From NCBI GenBank assembly GCA_003427395.1, contig BFEA01000135.1:1242450-1284837 (forward strand): a DNA stretch of 42,388 nucleotides, in the 5' to 3' direction. The number at the start of each line of letters is the position of its first letter. The first letter of the stretch is position 1. The position numbers and the translations under genes are program-made. The stretch comes from Chara braunii (Eukaryota > Streptophyta > Charophyceae > Charales > Characeae). Below, piece by piece: positions 19,347-29,710 of the stretch. A model generated the notes under the pieces. It had not been told where the DNA came from, ran no database searches, and saw only the letters and a program-made list of their open reading frames with translations.

Positions 19347-19574
19347 GTGACTCTACTGAAGTTACCCCAACTCGTGAATGTATCCAACCCAGCTTTAGGG
19401 TTGGGTGGGATGTGTTGTGTTCGAGGGATGCCCGAAGTGGATTTAGAACTGAAAGCGTGACTGGCCCATAGTTACCCCCCCCCCAAAAGTAGAAGCTTCA
19501 AGCTCTTCTTTACCTTCATGATGTGGTGTGGTAGCCAGATGCTAAACACAAACAACTATATAACCAAGGCACAG

Positions 19575-19679
19575 AGAGCAATTCCACTGGACCCAGTTTC
19601 CAGCAGGTGCAGCTCCCCACCAACAAATGGAGCCTTCAACAGTAAAAAAACATTTAAAAAAAAAAAAAAGAGCAATTCC
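19575..19679 (+). mobile_element. Minimal double-hairpin retroposon with 11-bp target duplication (copy 6)
   Basis: AGAGCAATTCC occurs at 19575-19585 and again at 19669-19679. Between them lie the motif ACTGGACCCAGTTTCCAGC, AGGTGCAGCTCCCC and AATGGAGC, then TTCAACAGT and an A-rich tail. The insert is only 84 bp. A target duplication plus A-tail is the signature of LINE-type insertion, so the motif marks a retroposon 3-prime end or a very short SINE. Confidence 0.75.
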
Positions 19680-20196
19680 TGAAACACTGCATATGGTGTG
19701 AGAGGCTACACAACTCATGCTAGGGAAAAGAAAGGGAAAACAGAAGGGGGAAAAAAAAAAACAACAGCAGAAATAGAAATAGTCCACTTGAGTCTGGAAA
19801 TTTGCGAAAGTGGCATGGTGCACATGGCTGAACAGGGACTGCAGGCACCTGGATGCATTCTGATAAACCGACTTTTTCAAATTGGAAATGCCGTGCAGTT
19901 GTGTGATAGGGCTGGCCTCCACGTTCATTTCTCCTTCCACTCCCCTCCCCCCTTACACCCCCCTCCCCCACCCACTCCTTTTCCCATCCACTGGCCCCCC
20001 ACGTGGGGATGCAATTCACGTAGAGGAGAAAGCACTGCAACCATGTTCTGGGCACTTCACCATTTAACAAAGGCAGGTGCTTTCTGACACAGGCAGCTGC
20101 ACAAGTAAGGCTGAGTACAGAGTACTTCATTGCTGTCTGCCCTTTGGGGGGAAAGAAGAGGAAAAATAAAGAGAAAGATAAGAGGACTCCTGGGCC
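19680..20196. other. Unassigned sequence
   Basis: Contains purine-rich (19720-19770) and C-rich (19925-19990) tracts. Open frames here are low-complexity and resemble no known protein. No RNA gene was seen. Confidence 0.4.
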
Positions 20197-20354
20197 CTGG
20201 TTCCTTCAGCACAGAGGATTGGATTTAATTCCGGAATCTGGACTTGCGTGTGGAAAGATGCAGAAATTTTCGATTGATCTGCTTTTCTGCATCTCTGAGC
20301 AAAACGCATCCAGATTCAGGAATTTAATCCAGTCCTCTTTGCTAATGGGACCTG
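20197..20354. mobile_element. Foldback element, family GAATCTGGA, copy 2
   Basis: GGAATCTGGA on the left (about 20232) faces TCCAGATTCAGG on the right (about 20311). Outer arms AGCACAGAGGATTGGATT and AATCCAGTCCTCTTTGCT are largely complementary. AGATGCAG pairs with CTGCATCT near the centre. The structure and core match the copy at 13713-13865, so this is a dispersed palindromic family. Confidence 0.6.
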
Positions 20355-20426
20355 ACTCCTGCACTTTGTGGGTTAGCCAGGTACTCCAGTTCAATGAACA
20401 CTTGGGGTTTATTTACGGAGTAATCA

Positions 20427-20541
20427 CACTACCTTCTTCCCCCGAATACAAAGTACGGTCATTATAGCTGTAATTAGACTGAAAGACGCCCCAAATACAG
20501 CTCTAATGACCGTACGTTGTATTCGGGGGAAGAAGGTAGTG
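20427..20541. mobile_element. CACTA-ended MITE, ~115 bp
   Basis: The left arm CACTACCTTCTTCCCCCGAA through AGCTGTA (20427-20472) pairs with the right arm TACAGCTCTAATGACCGTAC through GGGGGAAGAAGGTAGTG (20496-20541), with few mismatches. The ends are CACTA...TAGTG, the terminal signature of the CACTA/EnSpm superfamily. No matching 3-bp target duplication is seen (TCA versus CAA). The right end overlaps the first two bases of the LTR that starts at 20540. Confidence 0.6.
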
Positions 20542-21682
20542 CAAGGAAAATGAGCAATAGCAAGATGACAATACGCACATTGCACAATCACATTGAAGGC
20601 CAGATAGTATCACAGTGTCCAGAAAGCATAAATGCACCAATATAACACCAATGAAGATTCGTAACACCAAAAACCAATGTCAATGAGAGCTTGCTCTCGC
20701 CACCACCAACATGAGTGTCCAGCCCCTATCTCCCTACTTGGCGCTAGGCGCCCAGCCTTCTTCCTACACAGCTACTCTCTGCCTACTAATTGACAATGCA
20801 ACTGTTGACGTCAGCAGCCTCCGTAGTACTTGAAGACGTCGCCCATGCAGACCATCGCCAATACCAGGTATGTGCCCTCACATCATCATCATCATCATCC
20901 TTCTCTCTTTCTCCCTCGTCTTACTCCCACGTCTTCCCTTTGTACACCCGAAGACCACCCCTGCGCCTCACTGTACAACCAAGCCCTCAGCCGGCTATGG
21001 AGGCTGGGCTATGGCGCTGCCCTTAGCAGCGCCCTGCTCCTTGCACGACCGCACATGCTTGCCTGTCTCTTATACACATCTAGATGTGTATAAGAGACAG
21101 CCCCTGCGCCTCACTGTACAACCAAGCCCTCAGCCGGCTATGGAGGCTGGGCTATGGCGCTGCCCTTAGCAGCGCCCTGCTCCCTGCACGACCGCACGCG
21201 CTTGCACCTCGCCTCTCAGCGCCAGCAGCAGCCCACAAGCGTCCGCTCCAGCAGCGCTGCCGCTAGCATGCACGTGCCTGAATGAGGCTGCTGGTGGCGA
21301 GCTCTTTCCTATATGGAAAGAGCCTCCTGCCTTCGCAGCCTGGCTGGACTGGCCTGGGCCCAGAAGCTTCCGGTAGGCCCCAGGATGCTGCGCTTGTGTT
21401 GCAGCTACTGGGCCTCTTTCGGTTGGGCCTCACAACTGTGAGTGTACGAGGCTGCGATTCTCGTCCACGGCCTGGATTCTTGGAAAGGCCCAGAAGGCCG
21501 TGGAATGTCTTTGTTGCTCGACCTGTATTTCCCTTAACCAACTGGCGCGTCGCAACTGTCTGGACCCCCAAATATGAAGTTGACAGTCGAGGGCCTCTCG
21601 TGATTTGTTAGGCCCGCCTTCTTAGGGCGGGCACGTATGCAACAGGGGGCCCTTAGGCCTGTCGAGGACCCAGATCCTCGCA
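20540..21682 (-). repeat. 3-prime LTR of minus-strand chromovirus
   Basis: Aligns over its length with 28414-29344. It begins TGCAAGGAAAATGAGCAATA and ends GACCCAGATCCTCGCA. It is longer than its partner because of a 143-bp artefactual duplication (see 20958-21205) and two segments absent from the other LTR, near 20607 and 20940. Terminal inverted sequence CGAGGA/TCCTCG (21663-21680) forms a small hairpin at the U3 start, and CCCGCC/GGGCGG lies just inside. Confidence 0.92.
20958..21205 (+). other. Assembly artefact: mate-pair junction flanked by duplicated segment
   Basis: CTGTCTCTTATACACATCT at 21063-21081 is the Tn5 mosaic-end transposase sequence used in Nextera libraries. Its exact reverse complement follows at 21082-21100. 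This 38-bp head-to-head pair is the circularisation junction of Nextera mate-pair reads. The ~105 bp before it (20958-21062) repeats after it (21101-21205) with a few substitutions. The other LTR has no such duplication. The sequence here is not genomic as assembled. Confidence 0.95.
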
Positions 21683-21694
21683 TTCCCTCCTTCT
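21683..21694 (-). promoter_or_regulatory. Polypurine tract
   Basis: On the minus strand AGAAGGAGGGAA directly precedes the LTR start TGCGAGG. Twelve consecutive purines adjoining the 3-prime LTR fit the plus-strand primer site of LTR retrotransposons. Confidence 0.8.
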
Positions 21695-21723
21695 GTATTT
21701 CAATAGTCCTCTGAGAAGTCTTC

Positions 21724-23026
21724 TTATTCTGCAGGCATCTTACCTTTGAGATCTTTTTCATAGCCTGCAATGACTTGAGGTGCAGTTCTCATGAGTTCTT
21801 CTCTGGTGAACCACCGATCTTCACAAGGATCCAGATGATGTCTGAATCTAACCCGGTATTGCATTTTTGGCTTAGGAGGGCGGCCTCTGCCCGGTGGTCG
21901 AGAAACAGGCATCACACGATGCTCCATGATCTGGTCGATGTCCACTTCGTCATCCACGGTTGGGGGAAGCATTGACCGTCTGGAAGGGAACTGTGCAGAC
22001 TCTGTGAAAGGTGCCAGCTTTGAGGCATGAAAAACAAGATGTGTGCGTAGGTGTGGTGGGATGCGAATCACATAGGAGGGTCCGTCTACCTGATCTCTGA
22101 CTATGTCTAGGACCTCCCAGGGACCGAAATATTGTGGCATTAGTTTTCTAGATATTCCTAGTTCCTGTCCCAGTTCATATGATTTTATGCAGACCCTGTT
22201 CGTACTTGACAACAAATTTTATGCTGCCTGGTGTTGCAGTGGTCTGCTGCTCATGTAGCAGGAAATCAAGCACGGAACGGGGCCTCCAACCAAGAAACAG
22301 TCGGTTGGGAGTCATGCCAATAGCGTTGTGTATAGCGTTGTTGTACAGGTTGGCGATGAGAGGTAGTTTCTCATCCCAGTCATCCTGGCTTGGCTTAATG
22401 TAGTGCCTAAGCAGGTGCAGCTGCACTACCCTATTCATTTGTTCCACCTGTTCATTTGACTCAGGGTGATTCCCTGATGTCATTTGGAGTCTGGTTCCCA
22501 TCTGTTGGGTGGTGTTTTGCCACATTGTTAGTTGGCTGGTAAAGCGAACATCCCTATCATTGATTATGGACTTAGGTAACCGAAAGTCCCGTACCCAGTT
22601 CTCCACAAAAAATCTGATGATGTGGTCAGTTTTGGCAGTTTCATGCATAGCAATTAATCTTCCATATTTAGAGAAGCGGTCTACTATAACAAAGATGTGC
22701 CTTTTTCCAAACCTGTTGGTCACAAGAGTATCCATGAAGTCCATGGACACACTCTGACTAGGACCTTCAGGAATCGGAAAGGGCTTGATGAGCCCAAGCA
22801 GAGACGGAGTCCTAGGTTTGTCCCGTTGACAAACCTGACAGGTTTCTACGTACCTTTTTGCATCTTGCATCATAGAAGGCCACCTGAGTCTTTGCACAAG
22901 GTTAGCTGAAGTCTTCTTATATTCGAAATGGCCAGTTGCATCATGACATTCTCCTAATAACAAACTACGCAAAAAATCACTATTCGGAACACACAGTATT
23001 TTATTCCCTGCCTTCACAAGAAACAT
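21724..23026 (-). pseudogene. Integrase and chromodomain of minus-strand chromovirus
   Basis: The frame from 23026 to 22175 contains the HHCC finger (CHDATGH, then CQVC). All three core acidic residues survive: SMDFMD, NDRDVRF and the Glu of QVEQMNR. The usual DGQ of the last block is altered (HPESNEQ). After a frameshift near 22200, the frame 22215-21724 gives the GPWEVLDIV fold, HLVFHASKLAPF, then a chromodomain-like end with DIDQIMEHRV, YRVRFRHHLDPCEDRWF and APQVIAGYEKDL. TAA near 21724 ends it, just before the polypurine tract. This is the best-preserved domain of the element. Confidence 0.92.
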
Positions 23027-23089
23027 AAGCCTTCTACCATTGTAAATTCGTCGGAGGTTACCTTATCCTTCACTTGAAATTTACGAATA

Positions 23090-24460
23090 ATCTAAGACAT
23101 GACTGAATCTTGCTGATAGGCTCCTACCAAGGATCGAGTTAAATCGTCAAATAATATGTCAAACTCAGTCACTAGTGCGCCCAGATAATCCGCCCGACGT
23201 GATAGTGCATCGACCACTTTATTGTACTCTCCCTTGATTGGATCAAGTTGATAGTCATACATGTCTATCACTTGAATCCACCACTTGAGTGCGTTAGAGA
23301 GTACAAGCTATGTCTTGATCCAGCGCGAGGTTTCATGGTCGGATCTTACATAAAAAATCTACCCAGGAGATAATGTCTCCAGTGGACTAGCGCTCTTTAT
23401 AGGGCATAGAGCTCACGCTTAAGTGGACTTAGCTAGTTTATGAGATGACATATTTTTACTCATGTACTCGATCGACCTCAACTTCTTTCCCTCCTTTTGC
23501 GTAAGGACCGCGCCTATGCCATATTGGTTGGCGTTTGTGGTCACAACGAAGGGTTGTTCATGATCCAAAAGTTTGAAGACTTCGTAGTGCGTCAACGCAT
23601 ACTTCAATTTCTTGAAGGCCGCTTCACACTCTTCAGTCCACTCCCAAGGGGTGTCGAGTCGAGTTAGATCTGTTAATGGGGAAGCTATAGTACTATAGTT
23701 CTTAACAAACGAACGATAGTAGCCCATCATCCCCCAAAACGATCTGACCTCAGTAACAGTCTGGTGTATGGGCCAGTCCCGTATGCTGGCCACTTTGGCA
23801 TCATCCGACCTCAACCCTTCTGTGGATATTTCATGACCCAAGTACAAGATCTTGGTGCGACGTACTCGCATTTCTCCATGTTGATCTTGTACTGGTGTTG
23901 TCTTAGGAGACCTAGCATTATTTCCAAGGGCTCAACGTGCTCCTCTACAGTCCTACTAAAGATAAGAATATCATCGAGGTACACGACGATAAACTTGTCG
24001 AAGTACTCATGAAAGATCATATTCATCGCGTGCTGGAATTTCTTAGGGGCATTGCATAGGCCAAAGTGCATCTTCACAAAGTCGTACAGACCGTACCTGA
24101 TCTAAAAAATGATTTTGTGCTCGTCCTCAGGTCTAATAGCAATTTGATGGTATCCGGACTTTATATCTGCCTTAGTAAAGTACCGGCATCCCTGCACTTT
24201 ATCCAATAGGTCGTCGATGCGAGGTAGGGGCTTTGTGTTCTTTACTGTGATGACATTGAGGTCCCTATAGTCAATGCACATCCTTAAGGTACCCCCCTTC
24301 TTTGGGACAAATAAGGGGAGGCACTTGGCCGAATATATCCCTTTCCTGTGAGCTCTTTGAGCTGGAGGCGGAGCTTATTCAACTCCGCAATAGACATCCT
24401 ATAGATTCATCCTCTAGGCACCTTGCTACCTGGGACAACCTCTATCGCATGGACCACCTC
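23090..24460 (-). pseudogene. pol: Reverse transcriptase and RNase H of minus-strand chromovirus
   Basis: Reading down the minus strand, LNKLRLQLKEL leads after a frameshift near 24310 to LFVPKKGGTLRMCIDYRDLN, FTKADIKSGYHQ (motif A Asp intact), GLCNAPKKFQHAMN and VVYLDDILIFS (intact). A TAG at 24104 interrupts the frame. The thumb and RNase H follow in another frame (23871-23419) with SFWGMMGYYRSF. The RNase H Asp is Asn (TTNANQYG, codon at 23535-23533). After a short double frameshift, RSDHETSRW and GEYNKVVDALSRRADYLG appear, with TAG at 23310 and 23094. Confidence 0.9.
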
Positions 24461-24519
24461 CCTTTCTACCATGCCTGTGGGCTCCTAAAAAAGGTCGGAA
24501 TATTTTGCGATGACTGATT

Positions 24520-25126
24520 CTATCTCTGGGGGTGTTTTAACGACCTCCCCTTTTCAAAGACAAAGACTAGATACATGCCCTCCTCGCGATTTTGCTTATA
24601 GTAGTTATAGAAAGAGGAGGCACACATGCATCCGTATTTTTCCACTAGACTGCTAGCTTTAAACTTTTGCAGTCTAACGGTTCTACCATTTGGCAGCTTG
24701 TGTATCAACACCTTTCTATCCCAATCGAACTGAGGTTGACCAACCTCGAGGTAGTACCTGCCTAGCAGCAAATCGAAGGGCAGTTCGTTGCTGACGAGGT
24801 ATGAGATTTTGTGTCACTTCCCCTCCTCCATAAGAGAAGGTACAGACTACATCCTTGACTAATATTTGATGCTTGTTGGCTAGCATAGAAACTACAGTTC
24901 TGCTAATCCGCTGCACTTGGTCCCCTAAGCGCAGTCTATCCACACAAGCACGACTGATGAAATTCCGTCTAGAACCTCTGTATGCGAAGACACCCACTTT
25001 GCGGCCACCTATATCAACCTCTACCACGAAATGTTCACCCTTTGGACCTCTACTGATCATCACCCAAAAGTCTCTGGGATCCTTCCATGACCACTCAGAC
25101 TGTAACTCTTCTAAGGACTCAGACAC
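24520..25126 (-). pseudogene. Aspartic protease of minus-strand chromovirus (active site lost)
   Basis: Where the family has D-T/S-G, this copy reads FAYRGSRRNFISRACV, with Tyr (codon 24982-24980) in place of the catalytic Asp. The second half, FDLLLGRYYLEVGQPQFDWD, lies in another frame after a shift near 24815. Tyr needs a transversion (GAC to TAC), unlike most other lesions here. The protein product could not be catalytic. Confidence 0.75.
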
Positions 25127-25257
25127 ATCTCTCGAACAGAGCGTTGGTGGGTCTGAATGTGTCTATGGGGCGATGTTCGGGTCACTACCCTTGGCCAACG
25201 CTTGAAGCGGGGAAGGCAATGTTACCACTCCAGCGCGAGTAAGAGCGGCGAACACTC

Positions 25258-27191
25258 CTACTGGCCCGAGGTGTTTCTCTGCGAAGTGCTCACAGAAGCA
25301 CTGCCAGGGTTGAAGGATAAGCCCACCACCGTTGGAACGACTACCCTCGTGGTCACCTTCTTGCCTCGGCAAGTCCTAGACGTGTGGCCATAGTTGCCAT
25401 AGTTCATACATGTGCCCTTAGCAACATGGTCCCTCCATACCTCGTAATCTAAAACAAGTTTTACCCATGCGGGTATTCCTTGGTCGCCCTGACCCGTAGA
25501 CCGGCCTACCTTCTTCTTCTCGGTCCCCCTAGCCTTTTCTTTGATAGGCGTCACGACTCCCCCATCCGAAGTCTGACTGACCCCATCATGCTTTGTCTCA
25601 TCCCCTAGATCTGGGAACTCATCGATTTTCATCGTCTGACCATCATGGTCAACGAACATTGACTGACCCTTCTTCCAGTCTTGGGGAAGCTTCTTCCTCC
25701 TACCATCTGTTGGACCCTGATGCGCGGACCCAAGCTTTGCCTCTATATATAAGGCCTTCTTGCTGAAAGAAGCGAAGTTGTGTTGGTCGACATAGGTCTC
25801 ATATACCAACTTAGTCCTTACCTTTGAAGGCATACATCTCAGGTAATCCGTGTTGGTCATAGCGCACACCAGGTACCGCGAGCAGACGTTCTACGGTATT
25901 TGCGATCTCACGAACATTCTTGTACCTCTCGGCACAAAGATTGTTGATCGCGTTTGTGACCTTTTGAGCCCCTTGAGGGTCATGCCCCCTATTATACACG
26001 AACCGTACAAAGTCTTCCAATGTCTGGGTCTGGGACCAGGCATCGAAGTTCTGACCGTAGCCCTGCTGCTGCACTAGGCCATTCAACCAGCGGGCTGCTG
26101 ACCCCTCTAAAAAGGAGGCAACCACTACAACTTCTTGCTCTGGCCTGATGAGTTTGGGCCTCACATATGTGGGCACAGTTCTCACCCAGGTGTTCAGGTC
26201 CTCATCCTTTTTCCTGTTGCGAGAAAAAGGCTTAGGACTCAGCAATGGGATCTTTGGCATCCACTGCATGGGCTGCATTGGCCCAAGAGATTGCTGCAGT
26301 GGCTGCATCACCACTGAGACAGGTTGCTGCGCACTTACCTAAGCCTACCCTGACGATGAGACTGTAGTTACCACCGTCGTAGATGGTACGACAGAAACTC
26401 TAAGGACCGGACCACTAGTAGCTACATAACCACCTGGAGGGGGCATGCCAAACATAGGTGAGAATGAGGGCTCAACCGACGACGGCGTCATTGATGGACC
26501 TGCAACCGAAGGGGGAGCTACAACAAACTGAGGCTTCCTCACCACTGGAGGAGGAGCCTGAAGTGTAGCCAAAATTCGTTTATGGCCTGCCACTAGTTCA
26601 ACCAACACTTCCTGTTGAACAACCTACGTCTCAGCCACACACAGGAGCGAATTCCGCAGGGCTTGCATAGCGGGATCAAGTGCGGACTCATTTAGTGCCT
26701 CTAGGCTCTAGCTTGCGTGGTTCCTGCAATTTACTACCTAGTCTAACTTTTCTCATTATAGCTTTTCTTCTTCTCTCTGCTGCCTCATTCAACTGTCGTC
26801 GTAGCTTATCCTGAAGTTCTTCTGCTTGGAGGATTTCATAATCCTCCGGCGTGAGTTGAGCCTGTTGGCTGACTTGCAAGCCAACACTCCGGCTAACGGA
26901 AGCGTGAGAACCACTGTGACTGACTTCTGACAAAGTGGTCTGTGAAGAGGCCTGTGACATGGAGGAGGTGGCCATGGTTGCACCTATGTTAGCTATAGCT
27001 GTAGACCTGGCGCAGGCCGCAGCGTCCCTCACTCTCCTTGCTGCTACCCTCTCTCTAGCCTCTCTCCGCAGTCTCCTCTCGTCTCCTGGACCTAACTCTA
27101 GGAAAGTCAAGGGTCGACTGAGAGCAGCTCTACGAGTGATCCTAAGCTCATCCATTAACAATTCCTCCTCACTAGTGCTTGCATCACTCAT
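25258..27191 (-). pseudogene. gag: Gag of minus-strand chromovirus (broken)
   Basis: The ATG at 27191 opens MSDASTSEEELLMDELRITR, with an Arg/Glu-rich coil (EILQAEELQDKLRRQLNEAA, about 26816-26757). A frameshift near 26700 and TAG codons at 26626, 26347 and 26341 precede the capsid-like block (26314-25811, with FSRNRKKDEDLNTWVR and FLEGSAARWLNGL). The frame shifts again near 25840 to a basic region ending in CMNYGNYGHTSRTC (25410-25369). This is a CCHC knuckle whose second Cys is Tyr (TAT, codon 25401-25399). RNA binding by this knuckle should be impaired. Confidence 0.85.
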
Positions 27192-28390
27192 GAGCTACAG
27201 TGTATGCGATCTAAGCTAGAATCCAGACTGAATCCTACCTCAGCATGACACACAACTGAGTATGATATACAACTAATTCCGGTCGGTCAAGACATAAACA
27301 TTTAGGTAGTTTAGCGGCAACTAATGTCAGATCCTACAAGGAACCTTAATCTATTTTTAGATTACTCTAATACAGATTGCAATGCATGAAGAATTATTCT
27401 ACTCTATCTGCAGTTGTCTGTCAATTGTTAGTCAAGTCTGTAACAACTAAATAATAAAAAATAAACATAATGTTCCCTGCAAAGATGTATGCTGAATGAC
27501 AATTTATCTAATTAGTGCCACCGCGAACAGTTACCGAAATCCAACCCTTTCCCTGTATCCCTCTTGAGTAGTCACTTTGTGTCGACATTCCTAGGCATCT
27601 GGTTGAGCAGCGTGTCTGAGGCTGTGCAATCCGGCCCACCCCTGTGCACCAAGTCTACACCGAACATGCCAGTCCCTACACCTTATTTATCCTCGCATGC
27701 AACGAGTCTTACACCCGGTTTGATCTGGCTGATCAAGAGGCAGTTTTAGGACAGCCCCCATGGTCCTAAGAAATTCTTTAACGTCGCAATCAGGACGATG
27801 ATCACAGCCAGAGTGAACACTGAGTACCCGCCAGAAATATTTAAAGACGGTCTCGAAAGCGGCTGTTCAAAGGGTTGGTATGCCCTGCATGACCTCTATT
27901 GCGCAGCAACAGAACCAAGGACTTGCGGCAAAGCATGTCTGTGCTAGTCCCAGCGGTTTGGCATGGTGATCGTTACCCAAGTGCTTCGTCCATGGCCCTT
28001 CAGAGGCATCGCCCGTCTCCCACCAGCTTGCTGCCCACGAAAAATGTCGACTCTCAAGGTTGAGCGCTCGTGAAGGTAGACAACGAAGGAAGGAACGTAC
28101 CTCATAATGCTGCCCCCAACCACAGATTTCTCACCGACAACCTGATGTGCATTTATGATGACCGGTCCTTGCCTCGACACAACAAACAACAAAATGCAGT
28201 TCCACCTCGGCTTAAATGCCACATCAGCGAGCTCTCATCATCCAGCATACACCCCTAATGTCACCACATAGCTTCCTTGCGCGCCCACACGACCCTGGGT
28301 CGCCTTACGTCCGACGCCTGAGCCTTATCACTGCCCCACAACTCATGCGAAGCACCGAACAGCTATCGCGAAGAACCAATGAAGCGCAGT
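27192..28390 (-). other. Leader between primer binding site and gag
   Basis: About 1.2 kb of noncoding sequence lies between the primer binding site and the gag start. No long frame resembling a protein was found on either strand. It would contain the untranslated leader and packaging signals of the element RNA. The length is large for a leader, so an additional insertion cannot be excluded. Confidence 0.6.
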
Positions 28391-28410
28391 TCGAACCAGC
28401 TCCGATACCA
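28391..28410 (-). promoter_or_regulatory. tRNA primer binding site
   Basis: On the minus strand TGGTATCGGAGCTGGTTCGA begins three bases (ATT) after the LTR end CCTTGCA. TGG plus complementarity to a tRNA 3-prime end including the T-arm (TTCGAACC on the plus strand) is diagnostic. TGGTATC...GAGC is the form usual for initiator Met tRNA in plant retrotransposons; here one base differs from the common TGGTATCAGAGC. Confidence 0.88.
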
Positions 28411-28413
28411 AAT

Positions 28414-29344
28414 TGCAAGGAAAATGAGCAATAGCGAGATGACAATAAGCAGATTGCACAATCACATTGAAGGCCAGATAGTATCACAGTGTCAATGAAG
28501 ATTTGTAACACTGAAAACCAATGTCGATGAGAGCTTGCTCTCGCCACCACCAACATGAGTGTCCAGCCCCGATCTCCCTACTTGGCGCTCGGTGCCCAGC
28601 CTTCTTCCTACACAGCTACTCTCTACCTACTAATTGACAATTTAACTGTTGACTTCAGCAGCCTCCGTAGTACTTGAAGATGCCGCCCATGCAGACCATC
28701 GCCAATACCAGGTATGTGCCCTCACATCATCACCATCATCATCCTTCTCTCTTTCTCACTCGTCTTACTCCCACGTCTTCCCCCAAGCCCTCAGCCACCT
28801 ATGGAGGTTGGGCTATGGCGCTGCCCTTAGCAGCGCCCTGCTCCTTGCACGACCGCACATGCTTGCACCTCGCCTCTCAGCGCCAGCAGCAGCCCACGAG
28901 CGTCCGCTCAAGCAGCGTCGCCGCTAGCATGCGAGTGCCTGAATGAGGTTGCCGGTGGCGAGCTCTTTTCTATATGGAAAGAGCCTCCTGCCTTCGCAGC
29001 CTGGCTGGACTGGACTGGGCCCAGAAGCTTCTGGTAGGCCCCAGGATGCTGCGCTTGTGTTGCAGCTACTGAGCCTCTTTCGGTTAGACCTCACAATTGT
29101 GAGTGTATGAGGATGCGATTCTCGTCCAGGACCTGCATTCTTGGAAAGGCCAAGAAGGCTGTGGAATGTCTTTGTTGCTCGGCCTGTATTTCCCTTGACC
29201 AACTGGTGCGTTGCAACTGTCTAGACCCCCAAATACTAAATTGACAGTCGAGGGCCTCTTGTGATGTTTAGGCCCGCCTTCACTTAGGGCGGGCACGCAT
29301 GCAACAGGGGGCCCTTAGGTCTGTCGAGGACCCAGATCCTCGCA
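28414..29344 (-). repeat. 5-prime LTR of minus-strand chromovirus
   Basis: 931 bp, TG...CA, homologous to 20540-21682. On the minus strand it should carry the promoter. CCATATAGAAA at about 28970, inside GCTCTTTCC...AAAGAGC dyad symmetry, is a weak TATA-like candidate. The terminal hairpin CGAGGA/TCCTCG is present, as in the partner. Confidence 0.92.
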
Positions 29345-29539
29345 CTAGGACTTTTTCCAATGAATCACCTTTTGCCTCAACATTTTAGGGGTCTTTTTCT
29401 ACTGTGCATTTGATTTCAAATCGTCGTTGGGAGGGTGTAGTGTTGAAGGCGGTTGTGATCCAAGAACCCTAAAACCGTTCCCGAGCACCAAAAAAAAATG
29501 CCAGAAGTTTGGCGACTGCAATCTCTTCCTGATCTGGAG

Positions 29540-29575
<36 letters not shown>

Positions 29576-29710
29576 CGGAGAGGGGGGAAGGGCAACGACC
29601 TTGACATATCGTCGTCGTCAAATTGGCACCAGATTATTTATAGAATTATATAAGATTTCATTTATCTAGTTTCATCTGGATTCTTACTCAGGTCTGTATT
29701 TCAAGAGATC
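29345..29710. other. Unassigned sequence with poly-G tract
   Basis: A G run of about 35 bases occupies 29541-29575. No gene is seen. The Gly frame on one strand and Pro frame on the other are artefacts. Confidence 0.7.

Larger units (their letters stand above)
20540..29344 (-). mobile_element. LTR chromovirus on the minus strand, full structure but decayed
   Basis: Two homologous LTRs (20540-21682 and 28414-29344) bound an internal region carrying, on the minus strand, a primer binding site, leader, gag, protease, RT/RNase H, integrase and chromodomain, and a polypurine tract. LTR ends are TG...CA. Flanking 5-bp sequences (GGTAG left, CTAGG right) do not match, so no target duplication is evident. 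Frames change several times, and in-frame TAG codons occur at 26626, 26347, 26341, 24104, 23310 and 23094 (first base on the minus strand). The element is inactive. The left LTR includes a library-adapter artefact. Confidence 0.95.

Noticed and set aside
28390-28410. Partial tRNA gene (TTCGAACC...GATACCA).
   Set aside because: CCA is encoded and the segment sits three bases from an LTR end in the right orientation, so it is a primer binding site. No D-arm or anticodon arm is present upstream.
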